Assembly (NCBI RefSeq): GCF_001187915.1
Contig: NZ_LGIU01000091.1
Location: forward strand, 78,761 to 142,760
Source of the DNA: Arthrobacter sp. RIT-PI-e
GTDB lineage: Bacteria; Actinomycetota; Actinomycetes; Actinomycetales; Micrococcaceae
DNA: 64,000 bases
Reading direction: 5' to 3'
In this document: piece after piece, positions 50,718 through 60,775 of the stretch
Layout: every line of letters begins with the position of its first letter
Position numbering within the stretch: the first letter of the stretch is position 1
The notes under the pieces: generated by a model
Database searches by the model: none
Told to the model about the DNA's origin: nothing
The model's input: only the letters and a program-made list of their open reading frames with translations
Program-made: the position numbers and the translations under genes

Positions 50718-52016
50718 ATGAACAAGTACAGCATCAGAAAGCTGCTGACCATCGGAGCAGCGACAGCACTCACCCTTGGCGGCCTGACAGCGTGCGGCTC
50801 CGACAGCGGCGCGGCAGAAGACGGCAATGTCACCATGACGTTCTGGCACAACTCGACCACCGGTGACGGGAAGGCGTACTGGGAGGACACGGTCGCGGCG
50901 TTCGAGGAGGCGAACCCCGGGGTCACAGTCGAGATCCAGTCCATCCAGAACGAGGAGATGGACGGCAAACTCCAGACGGCGCTGAACTCCGGCGATGCAC
51001 CGGACATCTTCCTGGCGCGCGGCGGCGGCAAGCTCGCGGATGTCGTCGCGGCCGGACAGGCCTTGGACATCACGGACTCCATCGACGACGCCACCAAGGC
51101 CGCTGTACCCGAAGGTGTGTTGAGCGCCTTCGCGGTCGACGGCAAGATCTACGGGATGCCGACCGCAGTGCTGCCCGGCGGCATCTACTACAGCCAGGAC
51201 CTCTTCACCGAAGCCGGCGTCGAGGGAACACCGACAACCATCGAGGAGCTCGATACCGCCGTCGACGAGCTCAAGGGCGCAGGAATCGACCCCATCGCCG
51301 TCGGCGCGAAGGATGCCTGGCCTGCAGCGCACTGGTACTACTTCTTCGCAGTTCGAGCCTGCTCGCAGGACGCCCTCAACACAGCCGCCGAAACCATGCA
51401 GTTCGACGACCCGTGCTGGCTGGAAGCGGGCAAGGACCTGCAGGACTTCGTCGACACGGAACCGTTCAACAACGGATTCCTCACCACCGCCGCGCAGCAA
51501 GGTGCAGGTAGCTCGGCCGGGCTCATCGCCAACCACAAGGCAGCCATGGAGCTCATGGGCGCCTGGAACCCCGGGGTCATCGCATCACTGACCCCCGACG
51601 AGCAGCCCCTGCCGGACCTGGGCTGGTTCCCGTTCCCGGAGATCGACGGCGGCGAGGGCGAGCCAGGGGCGATGATGGGCGGCGTCGACGGGTTCACCTG
51701 CTCCGCCCAGGCCCCGCAAGAGGAATGCACCGCGTTCCTGAACTTCTTCATGCAGCAGCAATACCAGGAAGGCTATGCCGAAGCGTTCCAGACGATCCCC
51801 GCCAACCAGGATGCCCAGGACGTCGTGGAGGACCCGGCGCTGCTGTCCATCATCGAGTCGTACAACGAGGCACCGTACGTCACGGTGTGGCTCGACACCT
51901 TGTTCGGGCAGAACGTCGGGAACGCCCTGAACAAGGGCGCCGTCGACATGTTCGCCGGTCAGGGCACAGCCGAGGACATCGTCTCCGCCCTGAACGACGC
52001 AGCGGCCAAGGGCTAG
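50718..52016 (+). CDS. CUT1 sugar ABC transporter substrate-binding lipoprotein
   Basis: This 432-residue family 1 solute-binding protein has a lipoprotein signal ending in LTAC, so Cys26 is the likely lipidation site. The mature part opens with VTMTFWHNSTTGDGKAYWEDTVAAFEEANPGVTVEIQ, typical of oligosaccharide-binding proteins (xylo-, cello- or malto-oligosaccharides). GAGAGGCG lies before the ATG. First gene of a five-gene operon with two permeases, a GH3 glycosidase and a broken xylanase-like gene, so a beta-linked plant oligosaccharide is the likely ligand. Confidence 0.92.
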   Translation: MNKYSIRKLLTIGAATALTLGGLTACGSDSGAAEDGNVTMTFWHNSTTGDGKAYWEDTVAAFEEANPGVTVEIQSIQNEEMDGKLQTALNSGDAPDIFLARGGGKLADVVAAGQALDITDSIDDATKAAVPEGVLSAFAVDGKIYGMPTAVLPGGIYYSQDLFTEAGVEGTPTTIEELDTAVDELKGAGIDPIAVGAKDAWPAAHWYYFFAVRACSQDALNTAAETMQFDDPCWLEAGKDLQDFVDTEPFNNGFLTTAAQQGAGSSAGLIANHKAAMELMGAWNPGVIASLTPDEQPLPDLGWFPFPEIDGGEGEPGAMMGGVDGFTCSAQAPQEECTAFLNFFMQQQYQEGYAEAFQTIPANQDAQDVVEDPALLSIIESYNEAPYVTVWLDTLFGQNVGNALNKGAVDMFAGQGTAEDIVSALNDAAAKG

Positions 52017-52025
52017 CAGCAGATC

Positions 52026-53051
52026 ATGATCGATCCTGCAGGGGGTGCTCCGTTGATGACGGACAAGCAGCCGCCGCGGGGCACGGTGACGGCAGGGAAT
52101 GGCGCTCGCGCGGTGTCCCCTGCCGTACCGCGGCCCGGACGGCGTTCAACAGACTGGCGTAAGCTCCTCGAGATCACGCTCCTGGCCGGGCCGGCGATCG
52201 TCGTCTTCGTCAGTTTCGTCATCTTCCCGGTCGTCCTGGCCGGCTACTACGGTTTCTTCCGCTGGAAGGGCTTCGGCCCGGCCACCGACTTCGTCGGTTT
52301 TGATAACTACCTGATCATCCTTCAGGACAGCGCGTTCCACGACGTGCTGCGCCACAACGGGTTCATCCTGGTGCTCTCGCTGGTCATCCAGGGACCCATT
52401 GCGATCATCCTCGCGCTCCTGCTCAACCAGAGGATCCGCGGCCGTTCGCTCATCCGCGTGCTCATCTTTATCCCGTACATCATCTCCGAGGTGATCGTCG
52501 GGATCGGCTGGGGTCTCATGCTGCAGACATCCGGTTCCGTCAACGGGCTGCTCGAGAGCGTCGGGTTGGGAGCTCTGCAAAGGGACTGGCTCTCCGATCC
52601 GAGCCTCGCCATCTGGTCCCTGATGGTGATCATCTCGTGGAAGTACATCGGCTTCGCCGTCATCCTCTTCCTTGCCGGATTGCAGAGCATCCCCGACGAA
52701 TTGTTCGAGGCGGCCGCGATCGACGGCGCCAGCTACTGGCAGATTCAGCGCACAATCACGTTGCCGCTCCTCGGGCCGACCGTGCGGATCTGGGCGTTCC
52801 TGTCGATCATCGGTTCGCTGCAGCTGTTCGACCTGGTCTTCATCATCTGGGGTCAGTACGTCGCCTCGACCGCCGGGACCTCGACCATGGCCACCTACAT
52901 GGTCGCCAACGGGCGCACGTCGGGCAACTTCGGGTACGGCAGTGCCGTCGCCGTCGTCATGTTCCTGATCTCCCTCGTCATTGCCTTGATCTACCAGCGG
53001 TTCGTCCTTTCACGCGACACCGCCGGTGCCCTCACAGAAGGAAAGAAGTGA
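52026..53051 (+). CDS. CUT1 sugar ABC transporter permease (MalF type)
   Basis: This permease of about 341 residues has six hydrophobic segments. The EAA loop DELFEAAAIDGASYWQIQRTITLPLL docks with the ATPase. The N-terminal ~45 residues are polar and rich in Pro/Arg. ATG 52026 is chosen; ATG 52056 (MTDKQ) is an alternative with an equally weak ribosome site. It starts 9 nt after the binding-protein stop and overlaps the next permease by one base (TGATG). No ATPase gene is nearby, so a shared MsiK-like ATPase is expected. Confidence 0.9.
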   Translation: MIDPAGGAPLMTDKQPPRGTVTAGNGARAVSPAVPRPGRRSTDWRKLLEITLLAGPAIVVFVSFVIFPVVLAGYYGFFRWKGFGPATDFVGFDNYLIILQDSAFHDVLRHNGFILVLSLVIQGPIAIILALLLNQRIRGRSLIRVLIFIPYIISEVIVGIGWGLMLQTSGSVNGLLESVGLGALQRDWLSDPSLAIWSLMVIISWKYIGFAVILFLAGLQSIPDELFEAAAIDGASYWQIQRTITLPLLGPTVRIWAFLSIIGSLQLFDLVFIIWGQYVASTAGTSTMATYMVANGRTSGNFGYGSAVAVVMFLISLVIALIYQRFVLSRDTAGALTEGKK

Positions 53052-53923
53052 TGGCTGTTCTCGAAGCTCCCACACGCCCACGCGCGAAGCGTCCACTCAG
53101 GGAACGCCAGGAGTGGGGCAGCCCGGCGACCTACTTCATCGCCTTCGTGTTCATCGCGCTCTGTCTCGGACCCGTCATCTACATCGTCCTCGGCGGGTTC
53201 CGCGACAACTCACAGATCACCAATTCGCCCGCGGGATTCCCGAACCCCTGGAATTTCGACAACTACGCCGAAGTGCTCGCAAGCCGTACCTTCTGGCAGC
53301 AGGTCGGTAACTCGGCGATCGCCGGGATCGCCACGACCCTGGGTGTGGTGACGCTCGGCCTGATGGCGAGCTTCATCCTCGCGCGCTACACCTTTGCCGG
53401 TCGCGGAGCGATGTACTCACTCTTCGCCGCCGGCCTCATGTTCCCGATGACCGTGGCGATCACGCCGCTCTACATCCTCGTCAGGGAGCTCGGCCTGATG
53501 AACAGCCTGGCCGGGGTGATCCTCCCGCAGATCGCCTTCGGCCTGCCGGTGACGATCATCATCCTCGTTCCGTTCCTCAAGGCCATCCCCAACGAGCTCG
53601 AGGAGGCGGCCGCGATCGACGGGACCAGCCGGCTGGGCTTCTTCTTCCGGATGGTCGTCCCCCTGTCATTGCCCGGCGTCGTCACCACCGGCATCCTTGC
53701 TTTCGTGGCGAGCTGGAACAGCTATCTCCTGCCCCTGTTCATCCTCAGCGACCAGGCGAGCTACACCCTGCCGCTGGGTGTTCAGGCGTTCGCTTCGCAG
53801 TACTCGGTGGACACGGCGAAGGTACTTGCCTTCACCTCGCTGTCCATGATTCCGGCACTGATATTTTTCACGCTGTTCGAGCGCCGCATCGTCGGCGGAC
53901 TCACCGGCGCCGTCAAAGGTTAG
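53051..53923 (+). CDS. CUT1 sugar ABC transporter permease (MalG type)
   Basis: This 290-residue permease has six hydrophobic segments, with the EAA loop NELEEAAAIDGTSRLGFFFRMVVPLSLPG. It pairs with the MalF-type permease just upstream. AGAAG precedes ATG 53051 by about 3 nt and translation is coupled through TGATG. The glycosidase starts 8 nt after its stop. Confidence 0.92.
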   Translation: MAVLEAPTRPRAKRPLRERQEWGSPATYFIAFVFIALCLGPVIYIVLGGFRDNSQITNSPAGFPNPWNFDNYAEVLASRTFWQQVGNSAIAGIATTLGVVTLGLMASFILARYTFAGRGAMYSLFAAGLMFPMTVAITPLYILVRELGLMNSLAGVILPQIAFGLPVTIIILVPFLKAIPNELEEAAAIDGTSRLGFFFRMVVPLSLPGVVTTGILAFVASWNSYLLPLFILSDQASYTLPLGVQAFASQYSVDTAKVLAFTSLSMIPALIFFTLFERRIVGGLTGAVKG

Positions 53924-53931
53924 GACCTTCT

Positions 53932-56304
53932 TTGAGCACCACGACATCCACGACGACCACGCCGGCATGGCACGACGTCACCGCCTCCGCCTCCGACCGC
54001 GTCGAAGCACTCCTCACCGAGCTCACCCTCGGAGAGAAGATCGCCCAGCTGTTCGGCGTCTGGGTCGGCGCCTCCAACGAGGGCGGGGACGTCGCCCCGC
54101 ACCAGAACGACATGGACGACCTCGTCGACCTCGACACGCTCCTGCCGAACGGACTCGGCCAGCTGACCAGGCCGTTCGGCTCCGCCCCGGTCGACCCGGC
54201 ACTCGGAGCGCTGTCCCTCCTGCGCAGCCAGCGCCGAATCGTGGCATCCAACCGCTTCGGCATCCCGGCCATGGCGCATGAAGAGTGCCTCGCCGGCTTC
54301 GCCACCTGGGGGGCGACGGCCTACCCGGTGCCCCTGGCCTGGGGGGCCTCCTTCAACCCCGGGCTCATCGAGCGCATGGCACACCGCATCGGCTCCGACA
54401 TGCGCTCGGTCGGCATCCACCAGGGCCTCGCCCCGGTGCTCGACGTGGTCCGGGACGCCCGCTGGGGTCGCGTCGAGGAGACCATCGGGGAGGATCCCTA
54501 TCTCATCGGCACCATTGCAACGGGGTACGTCCGCGGCCTCGAGTCCGCAGGGATCGTCGCAACCCTGAAGCACTTCGTCGGGTATTCGGCCTCGAAAGCC
54601 GGCCGTAACCTCGCCCCGGTCTCGGTGGGTCCACGTGAACTCGCCGACGTCCTGCTCGTCCCGTTCGAAATGGTCATGCGCGAAGGCAAGCCGCGTTCGG
54701 TCATGCACTCGTACACCGACATCGACGGCGTCCCGTCCGCGGCCGACGAGTCACTGCTCACCGGCATTCTGCGCGATACCTGGGGATTCGACGGCACCGT
54801 CGTGGCCGACTACTTCGGCATCGCCTTCCTGAAACTGCTGCACGGCGTCGCAGGTTCGTGGGGTGAGGCCGCTGCTCTCGCGCTCACGGCCGGCGTGGAC
54901 GTCGAACTGCCGACGGTGAAGACCTTCGGCGCACCACTGGCTGAAGCGGTCCGATCCGGTGACCTGGCCGAGGCGGTCATCGATCGTGCCCTCCGGCGTG
55001 TACTGCGCCAGAAGGTCGAACTCGGACTGCTCGATCCTGACTGGGATGCCACACCCGAAGCGCTGCGGGACGCCGACGTGGACACCACGGAAGGCATCCG
55101 CGGCACCATCGACCTGGACAACCCCGCCAACCGGGCGGTAGCCCGAGAGATCGCCGAGCAGTCCATCGTGCTCGTCAGCAACGACGGGACCCTCCCGCTC
55201 ACCTCCCCGCGCCGGATCGCCGTCGTCGGGCCGACGGCGGATGACCCCTTCGCGGTGCTCGGCTGCTACTCGTTCCCTGCCCATGTCGGCGTGCAGCACC
55301 CTGACACGCCACTGGGCATCGAACTGCCCACCCTGCTCGACAGCCTCCGCGTCGAGTTCCCCGAAGCCGACATCGAGTACGTGCCAGGCACGACAATCGA
55401 CGGAGGAGAGACCACCGGGATCCCCGCAGCAGTGGATGCCGCAACACGCGCGGACATCGTCATCCTCGCACTCGGCGACCGGGCCGGGCTCTTCGGCCGC
55501 GGCACCAGCGGCGAGGGCTGCGACGTCGAGTCGCTCCGCCTGCCCGGTGCGCAACAGGAACTTCTCGACGCCGTCGTGGCAACATCGACACCTGCCATCC
55601 TTACCCTGCTCGCCGGGCGACCGTACGCACTGGGGACCGCCGTCGCCGGTGCCGCCGCGATCGTGCAAGCGTTCTTCGCAGGAGAAGAAGGATCCGCCGC
55701 GCTCGCCGGTATCCTCTCGGGCCGGGTCAATCCGAGCGGGCGCCTGCCTGTCAGCATCCCGGCTTCGGAAGGGACACAGCCCTCCACCTACCTGGCCGCT
55801 CCTCTGGCGCGTTCCAACGGGGTGTCGAGCATCGACCCGACCGCGGCCTTCGCGTTCGGGCACGGGATCGGGTACACGAGCTTCGACTGGAGCGCCGGTG
55901 AGCACGGACCGGAGACGACCGGGGTCGACGGCACGGCGACCCTCGGACTCCGCCTCCGCAACACCGGGAGCCGTCCCGGGACGGAGATCGTCCAAATCTA
56001 CGTCCACGACCCGGTCGCGTCGGTGGTGCGCCCCGTGCAGCGTCTGGTCGGTTTCCGGCGCGTCGACCTGGAGCCGGGCGAGTCCGTCGAGCTCTCGATC
56101 CACGTTCCCGCAGATCTCACGTCCTTCACCGACCGCAACGGCGAACGGGTCGTCGAACCGGGGGAGATCGTCCTGGCTCTCGGGGCGTCGAGCACCGACC
56201 TGAGGATCACGCACTCGGTGCAGCTCACCGGTGGGACCCGCGTGGTGGGCTTCGACAGGGCCTTCCACCCGCGGTTCGAGGAGATCGCACGGAGCGCCTC
56301 ATGA
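53932..56304 (+). CDS. Glycoside hydrolase family 3 beta-glycosidase
   Basis: This 790-residue GH3 enzyme removes beta-linked sugars from oligosaccharide ends. It has the N-terminal TIM barrel with the nucleophile Asp293 (GTVVADYFGIAFL), the LKHFVGYSASKAGRN block, a second alpha/beta domain (from SIVLVSNDGTLPL) and a C-terminal fibronectin-like domain (from LRLRNTGSRPGTEIVQIYV). No signal peptide is seen, so it works in the cytoplasm on imported oligosaccharides. The start is TTG 53932 with AGGA 7 nt upstream. Beta-xylosidase or beta-glucosidase activity is likely; the adjacent xylanase-like pseudogene favours xylan-derived substrates. Confidence 0.9.
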   Translation: MSTTTSTTTTPAWHDVTASASDRVEALLTELTLGEKIAQLFGVWVGASNEGGDVAPHQNDMDDLVDLDTLLPNGLGQLTRPFGSAPVDPALGALSLLRSQRRIVASNRFGIPAMAHEECLAGFATWGATAYPVPLAWGASFNPGLIERMAHRIGSDMRSVGIHQGLAPVLDVVRDARWGRVEETIGEDPYLIGTIATGYVRGLESAGIVATLKHFVGYSASKAGRNLAPVSVGPRELADVLLVPFEMVMREGKPRSVMHSYTDIDGVPSAADESLLTGILRDTWGFDGTVVADYFGIAFLKLLHGVAGSWGEAAALALTAGVDVELPTVKTFGAPLAEAVRSGDLAEAVIDRALRRVLRQKVELGLLDPDWDATPEALRDADVDTTEGIRGTIDLDNPANRAVAREIAEQSIVLVSNDGTLPLTSPRRIAVVGPTADDPFAVLGCYSFPAHVGVQHPDTPLGIELPTLLDSLRVEFPEADIEYVPGTTIDGGETTGIPAAVDAATRADIVILALGDRAGLFGRGTSGEGCDVESLRLPGAQQELLDAVVATSTPAILTLLAGRPYALGTAVAGAAAIVQAFFAGEEGSAALAGILSGRVNPSGRLPVSIPASEGTQPSTYLAAPLARSNGVSSIDPTAAFAFGHGIGYTSFDWSAGEHGPETTGVDGTATLGLRLRNTGSRPGTEIVQIYVHDPVASVVRPVQRLVGFRRVDLEPGESVELSIHVPADLTSFTDRNGERVVEPGEIVLALGASSTDLRITHSVQLTGGTRVVGFDRAFHPRFEEIARSAS

Positions 56305-57359
56305 CCCTCGATCACCGCCGGGCCACCGTGGAGGTGACCGTCCTGGATCCCGCCGGCGAACCGTTGCGCGATGCGGAGGTCACCGTCGAACAGCAGCGTC
56401 ATGACTTCGCCTTCGGCAACATCGGGTTCGACGTCGTCCCGATGGACACGGGGAAGACGGAGCAGGATGCCGCGGTGGAGTCTGTTCTCGGCGGGGCAGG
56501 GCCCGCCGCCGGCCTGCCGGATCTCGAGGCGGTGTGGCTCGAGCTGTTCACCACTGCGACCCTTCCGTTCTCCCGGCGAGGATTCGAGCCGACATGTGGG
56601 ACGCGATCGATGAAGCCGTCATCATGCTCGTGTTCACCGCAGAGGAGAACGGCGTCACCCGGCTTGTGCAGAGCATCGGTCGCGTACCCATGATCCGGCT
56701 CGCATTCGAGGAGGCTCGCGCCTCGAACCCTTCCGCGACGTTCGTCCCGAACGACTGCGATCTCTCGAGCGAGGACGAAGCACTGATCGAGGGCGTGCTT
56801 CATGCCGGATTCGTCGTGGACCCGATCGGCCTGCAGACGCACCTGCATCGGGGGTCCTGGGGTAACGAGGCCATGTCCGCGATGATCGATCGGTCCGCTC
56901 GCTCCGGGTTGCCCCTCCACCTGACCGGGACGACTCCGGCGTCGGGGGGATCTCATGCCGCCGGAGATCGCCGACCTCAGCGACTACCAGGTCCCGTCCC
57001 GGCCATCGACGCCCGACGGGGAGGCCCGGCAAGCGGAGGAGACCGTCCGGCACTACCGCGCACTCGTGAGCCACCCGGCCGTGCAGGCCATCACGCACCG
57101 GGGGTTCACCGACGACGGCGCGTGGCTCGCTTCGCCGGGCGGGCTCGTTCGCGCGGGCGGCACACCGGAACCCTCATTCCACGCACTACGATCGCTGATC
57201 GAGGGCGCATGGTGGCTGCCGCGAACCGCGATGCGCACGGATCATGATCCACTCTCGTCGATCACGGGTTTCCTCGGTGATGACGTGATCGAGCCCGACG
57301 GGCAGAGCGCACCGGTCCCGCTGGGCCGATCATCCGTGGACACTGTGCAGAAGCTCTGA
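56301..57359 (+). pseudogene. Broken GH10-like endo-1,4-beta-xylanase
   Basis: The gene starts at ATG 56301, overlapping the GH3 stop (ATGA), with an N-terminal carbohydrate-binding-like segment (VTVLDPAGEPLRDAEVTVEQQRHDFAFGNI). Homology continues in another frame from about 56590 (MWDAIDEAVIMLVFTAEENGV, ASNPSATFV) to about 56950 and then returns to the first frame (MPPEIADLSDYQVP to 57359). Between RRGFEP and MWDAIDE a stretch of perhaps 60-90 residues, including the barrel start, seems missing (judged from memory of intact relatives). The nucleophile block usually reads TETT but here is LTGTT. Two frame changes plus the missing block make a working enzyme unlikely. Confidence 0.75.
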
Positions 57360-57656
57360 GCCGGACTACCGTACCCGGGCATGGGGGCGCATCCCCCCAG
57401 CGAGAAGCCAGGCGTGTCGGACGATGAATCCCGGCCACCAGCGCAACACGAGGTGTTTGATCGATGTGACCGGATCCTGGAACCCTCGTCTTTCCCGTGG
57501 CCGGTCATCGAGCTCGACGACGATCCAACCGAGGGCGGCTTCGCCGTCGTCCTCTTCGCCCTCTTTATGGTGAAACCTCCACATGTCGGTACGACGCCGG
57601 CTCACGAGCGGACTCACCGGGCTCCGACAAGTAGACCGAAAGGACCACGCTGCTCC

Positions 57657-58838
57657 ATGACTTCCACGTCGAGACCTGTCCTGCGCGTCGGGATGGTGGG
57701 CTACGCCTTCATGGGTGCCATGCACTCCCACGCCTGGCGTACAGCCCCACACTTCTTCGACCTCCCGCTTCGGCCTGAACTCGCCGTCCTCTCCGGACGC
57801 GACGACGTCGCACTCCGCGCCGCAGCCGCCACTATGGGGTGGCGGGACACCGAGACGGATTGGCGCGCCGTCCTGGAACGTGACGACGTCGACCTGATCG
57901 ACATCTGCACTCCGGGGAACACTCACGCCGACATCGCCGTCGCCGCCCTCGAGGCCGGCAAGCACGTGCTCTGCGAGAAGCCGCTGGCCAACTCGGTCGA
58001 GGAGGCCGAGCGCATGACGGCGGCCGCGGAGGCTGCAGAGGCGAGAGGAGTATTCGCGATGTGCGGATTCTCCTACCGTCGCACGCCGGCGCTGACGCTG
58101 GCCCGGCGGCTCGTGGAGCAGGGGCGCATTGGAACGGTCCGGCACGTGCGCGGCCAGTACCTGCAGGACTGGCTCTCGGACGCGACCTCGCCCATGACGT
58201 GGCGGCTGGACCGGGAGAAGTCCGGATCCGGTGCGCTCGGTGACATCGGTGCGCACAGCATCGACGCCGCGCAGTATGTGACGGGCCTGAAGATCACCGG
58301 GGTGTCCGGGATGCTCAACACCTTCGTCACCGAGCGCCCGCTCAGCGGCGCGAGATCAGGGCTCGGCGGCTCGGGGTCCGCGGACGCCGGGATGGGACAG
58401 GTCACGGTGGATGACGCCGCGATCTTCAGCGCGCGCTTCGACGGAGGGGCGATCGGCGCCTTCGAGGCCACCCGCTTCGCGCTGGGTAGGAAGAACTCCA
58501 TGCGTTTGGAGGTCAACGGGACCCTCGGGTCGCTGGCTTTCGACTTCGAGCACATGAACTCGCTCGAGTTCTACGACGGCACGCAGCCGCAGGAGATCGC
58601 GGGCTTCAGCACCATCGACGTGACCGAACCGGTCCACCCCTACACGGGGAACTGGTGGCCGGCGGGCCACGGTCTTGGTTACGAGCACGGTTTCACGCAC
58701 CAGGTGGTGGACCTCGTGCAGGCGATCGCCGACGGGCGCACGCCATCGCCCTCCTTCGCGGACGCACTGCAGGTGCAGAAAGTCCTGCGCGCTGTCGAGC
58801 AGAGCTCGGCCCAGGACGCGGGATGGCAGCATGTCTGA
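57657..58838 (+). CDS. Gfo/Idh/MocA family oxidoreductase
   Basis: This 393-residue NAD(P)-dependent sugar or inositol dehydrogenase has the N-terminal Rossmann glycine motif GMVGYAFMGAMHSHAW, the family signature HVLCEKPLAN near residues 100-110, and the C-terminal catalytic/dimer domain with SGALGDIGAHSIDAAQYV. AAAGGA lies 12 nt before ATG 57657. A gap of 297 nt with a weak hairpin (57382-57399) separates it from the xylanase remnant, so it may have its own promoter. It and the second family member at 59651 flank a ThuA-like gene, a common sugar-utilisation trio. Confidence 0.9.
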   Translation: MTSTSRPVLRVGMVGYAFMGAMHSHAWRTAPHFFDLPLRPELAVLSGRDDVALRAAAATMGWRDTETDWRAVLERDDVDLIDICTPGNTHADIAVAALEAGKHVLCEKPLANSVEEAERMTAAAEAAEARGVFAMCGFSYRRTPALTLARRLVEQGRIGTVRHVRGQYLQDWLSDATSPMTWRLDREKSGSGALGDIGAHSIDAAQYVTGLKITGVSGMLNTFVTERPLSGARSGLGGSGSADAGMGQVTVDDAAIFSARFDGGAIGAFEATRFALGRKNSMRLEVNGTLGSLAFDFEHMNSLEFYDGTQPQEIAGFSTIDVTEPVHPYTGNWWPAGHGLGYEHGFTHQVVDLVQAIADGRTPSPSFADALQVQKVLRAVEQSSAQDAGWQHV

Positions 58839-58970
58839 GCCGACCTACGCATCGAGCACACCGCGGAAGCACCGGAGCGGAACCGATGGATCGACCTGCT
58901 CACCAGGAGTCCTTCGCCAAGCACCTGACCACGGCACCTACATCGGGTCCATTCCTTCGAAAGGGACATC

Positions 58971-59666
58971 ATGACCACCAGGGAAGCTCTCGTCGTCAGG
59001 GGCGGGCGGGACGGGCATCAGCCGATCGAGGCGACGGATCGTTTCATCCCGTTCCTCCGCGACAACGGATACGACGTCCGGATCGAGGAGTCACCGAAGA
59101 TCTACGCGGACGCGCACTACATGGCGTCCGTGGATCTCGTCCTGCAGTGCAACACGATGAACACCATCGAGAAGAACGAGTTCGCGGGCCTGCGCACAGC
59201 GGTCGAGACAGGCACCGGGCTCGCGGGATGGCACGGCGGGATCGCCGACTCGTACCGCAACGAATCCGACTATCTCCACCTGATCGGCGGGCAGTTCGCC
59301 TGCCACCCCGGCAAGCACCCGGACGAGCGGATGGGCGAGCAGTCGGACAACTACGTGCCCTACCGGGTGAACATGCTCCCGGCGGCCGCCGAGCATCCGA
59401 TCACCCGAGGGATCGGGGACTTCGATCTGGTGACCGAGCAGTACTGGGTGCTCACGGACGACTACATCGACGTCCTCGCGACCACGACCCAGGCCGTGCG
59501 CGACTGGGACCCGTGGAACCGCCCTGTGACATCCCCGGCCATCTGGACCCGGCAGTGGGGTCAGGGGCGGATCTTCGTCTCCACCCCCGGGCACCGCGTG
59601 GAGATCCTCGACGACCCGAATGTGCGCACCATCATCGAGAGGGGCCTGCTGTGGGCGAGCCGCTGA
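58971..59666 (+). CDS. ThuA-like domain protein
   Basis: This 231-residue protein has the ThuA/trehalose-utilisation class I glutamine-amidotransferase-like fold: ALVVRGGRDGHQPIEATD at the N-terminus and GLAGWHGGIADSY with the conserved glycine-rich turn. Further blocks are HPITRGIGDFDLVTEQYWVL and FVSTPGHRVEIL. The molecular role of ThuA proteins is unclear, but they occur with Gfo/Idh/MocA enzymes in sugar catabolism. AAGGG precedes the ATG. It overlaps the next gene by 16 nt. Confidence 0.85.
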   Translation: MTTREALVVRGGRDGHQPIEATDRFIPFLRDNGYDVRIEESPKIYADAHYMASVDLVLQCNTMNTIEKNEFAGLRTAVETGTGLAGWHGGIADSYRNESDYLHLIGGQFACHPGKHPDERMGEQSDNYVPYRVNMLPAAAEHPITRGIGDFDLVTEQYWVLTDDYIDVLATTTQAVRDWDPWNRPVTSPAIWTRQWGQGRIFVSTPGHRVEILDDPNVRTIIERGLLWASR

Positions 59667-60775
59667 ACATCGGAATCATCGGCTGCGGTGCGATTGTGGC
59701 CCAGTACCTGAAGACCCTGCCACCTCTGCCGTCGGTGAACCTCGTCGCGGTCGCCGACCTCGACCTCGCCCGGGCCCAGGCCGTGGCCGCCTCGCAGGAC
59801 GGCGTCCGGGCGCTGACCGTGGATGAGCTCTTGGCCGACCCGGAGGTGGACACGGTTCTCAACCTGACGATCCCGGCCGCGCACGCCGAGGTGGCGCTGC
59901 GTGCGATCGCGGCGGGCAAGCATGTCTACGGGGAGAAACCCCTGGCCGCGACCACGAAGGAGGCCAGAGAAGTACTCGATGCCGCGAAGGAGGCAGGTGT
60001 TCGTATCGGTTGTGCACCTGACACGGTCCTCGGAACCGGGATTCAGACGGCCCGCCATGTCATCGACGCCGGCATGATCGGCAGGCCGATCTCGGCCAGC
60101 GCGACGATGGTCACCCCTGGGCATGAGCGCTGGCACCCGAACCCGGACTTCTACTACGTCCCCGGCGGCGGACCGTTGCTGGACATGGGACCGTACTACG
60201 TCACCGCACTGGTCACCCTCCTCGGACCGATCACCTCGGTGATCGGGGCGGCGAGCCACACTCGCCCGGAACGAATCATCGGTTCCGGTGCGCGAGCAGG
60301 CCAGAGCATCCCGGTGACGATCGACTCGCACGTCACCGGCGTCCTGGTGCATGCCTCCGGCGCCCTGTCCACGCTCGTGATGAGCTTCGACGCCGTGCAG
60401 ACGCGCTCCTCGAACATCGAGATCCACGGCGAGCAGGCGAGTCTCACCGTCCCCGATCCCAACTATTTCGACGGCGAGGTGTCTATCTGCACCCTCGGTA
60501 CCCGCGAGGAGGGGTGGGAGGTGCTGCCCAGTAGCGCCGGTTACATCGGCGCGGGCAGAGGCTACGGTCTCGCGGACATGGCCCTGACCCCGCCCGGGGA
60601 GCAGCACCGCGCGAATGGAGAGCTCGCCTACCATGTGCTCGACGTCATGGAGTCGCTCCTGCGCTCGGCTGCGGAAGGAGCCTCGGTGCAGGTCAGCAGC
60701 ACGGTGGACAGACCACGAGGAGTCCCCTTCGCCTCTCTTCAGGACCAGGATCCTCAAGGGCTCCCGGTACTCTGA
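59651..60775 (+). CDS. Gfo/Idh/MocA family oxidoreductase (second copy)
   Basis: This 374-residue oxidoreductase starts at GTG 59651 inside the end of the ThuA gene, so it is translationally coupled. It has NIGIIGCGAIVAQYLKTL for nucleotide binding, the signature HVYGEKPLAATTKEA, and the C-terminal substrate domain with GGGPLLDMGPYYVTALVTLLGP. The two family copies are clearly different (about 374 and 393 residues) and probably act at different steps, for example a 3-keto-sugar route. The locus ends here; the following 500 nt hold no gene. Confidence 0.9.
   Translation: MGEPLNIGIIGCGAIVAQYLKTLPPLPSVNLVAVADLDLARAQAVAASQDGVRALTVDELLADPEVDTVLNLTIPAAHAEVALRAIAAGKHVYGEKPLAATTKEAREVLDAAKEAGVRIGCAPDTVLGTGIQTARHVIDAGMIGRPISASATMVTPGHERWHPNPDFYYVPGGGPLLDMGPYYVTALVTLLGPITSVIGAASHTRPERIIGSGARAGQSIPVTIDSHVTGVLVHASGALSTLVMSFDAVQTRSSNIEIHGEQASLTVPDPNYFDGEVSICTLGTREEGWEVLPSSAGYIGAGRGYGLADMALTPPGEQHRANGELAYHVLDVMESLLRSAAEGASVQVSSTVDRPRGVPFASLQDQDPQGLPVL

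Noticed and set aside
57382..57399. TGGGGG...CCCCCA hairpin after the xylanase remnant
   Set aside because: A stem of only 6 bp with no T-run; listed as context rather than as a terminator.
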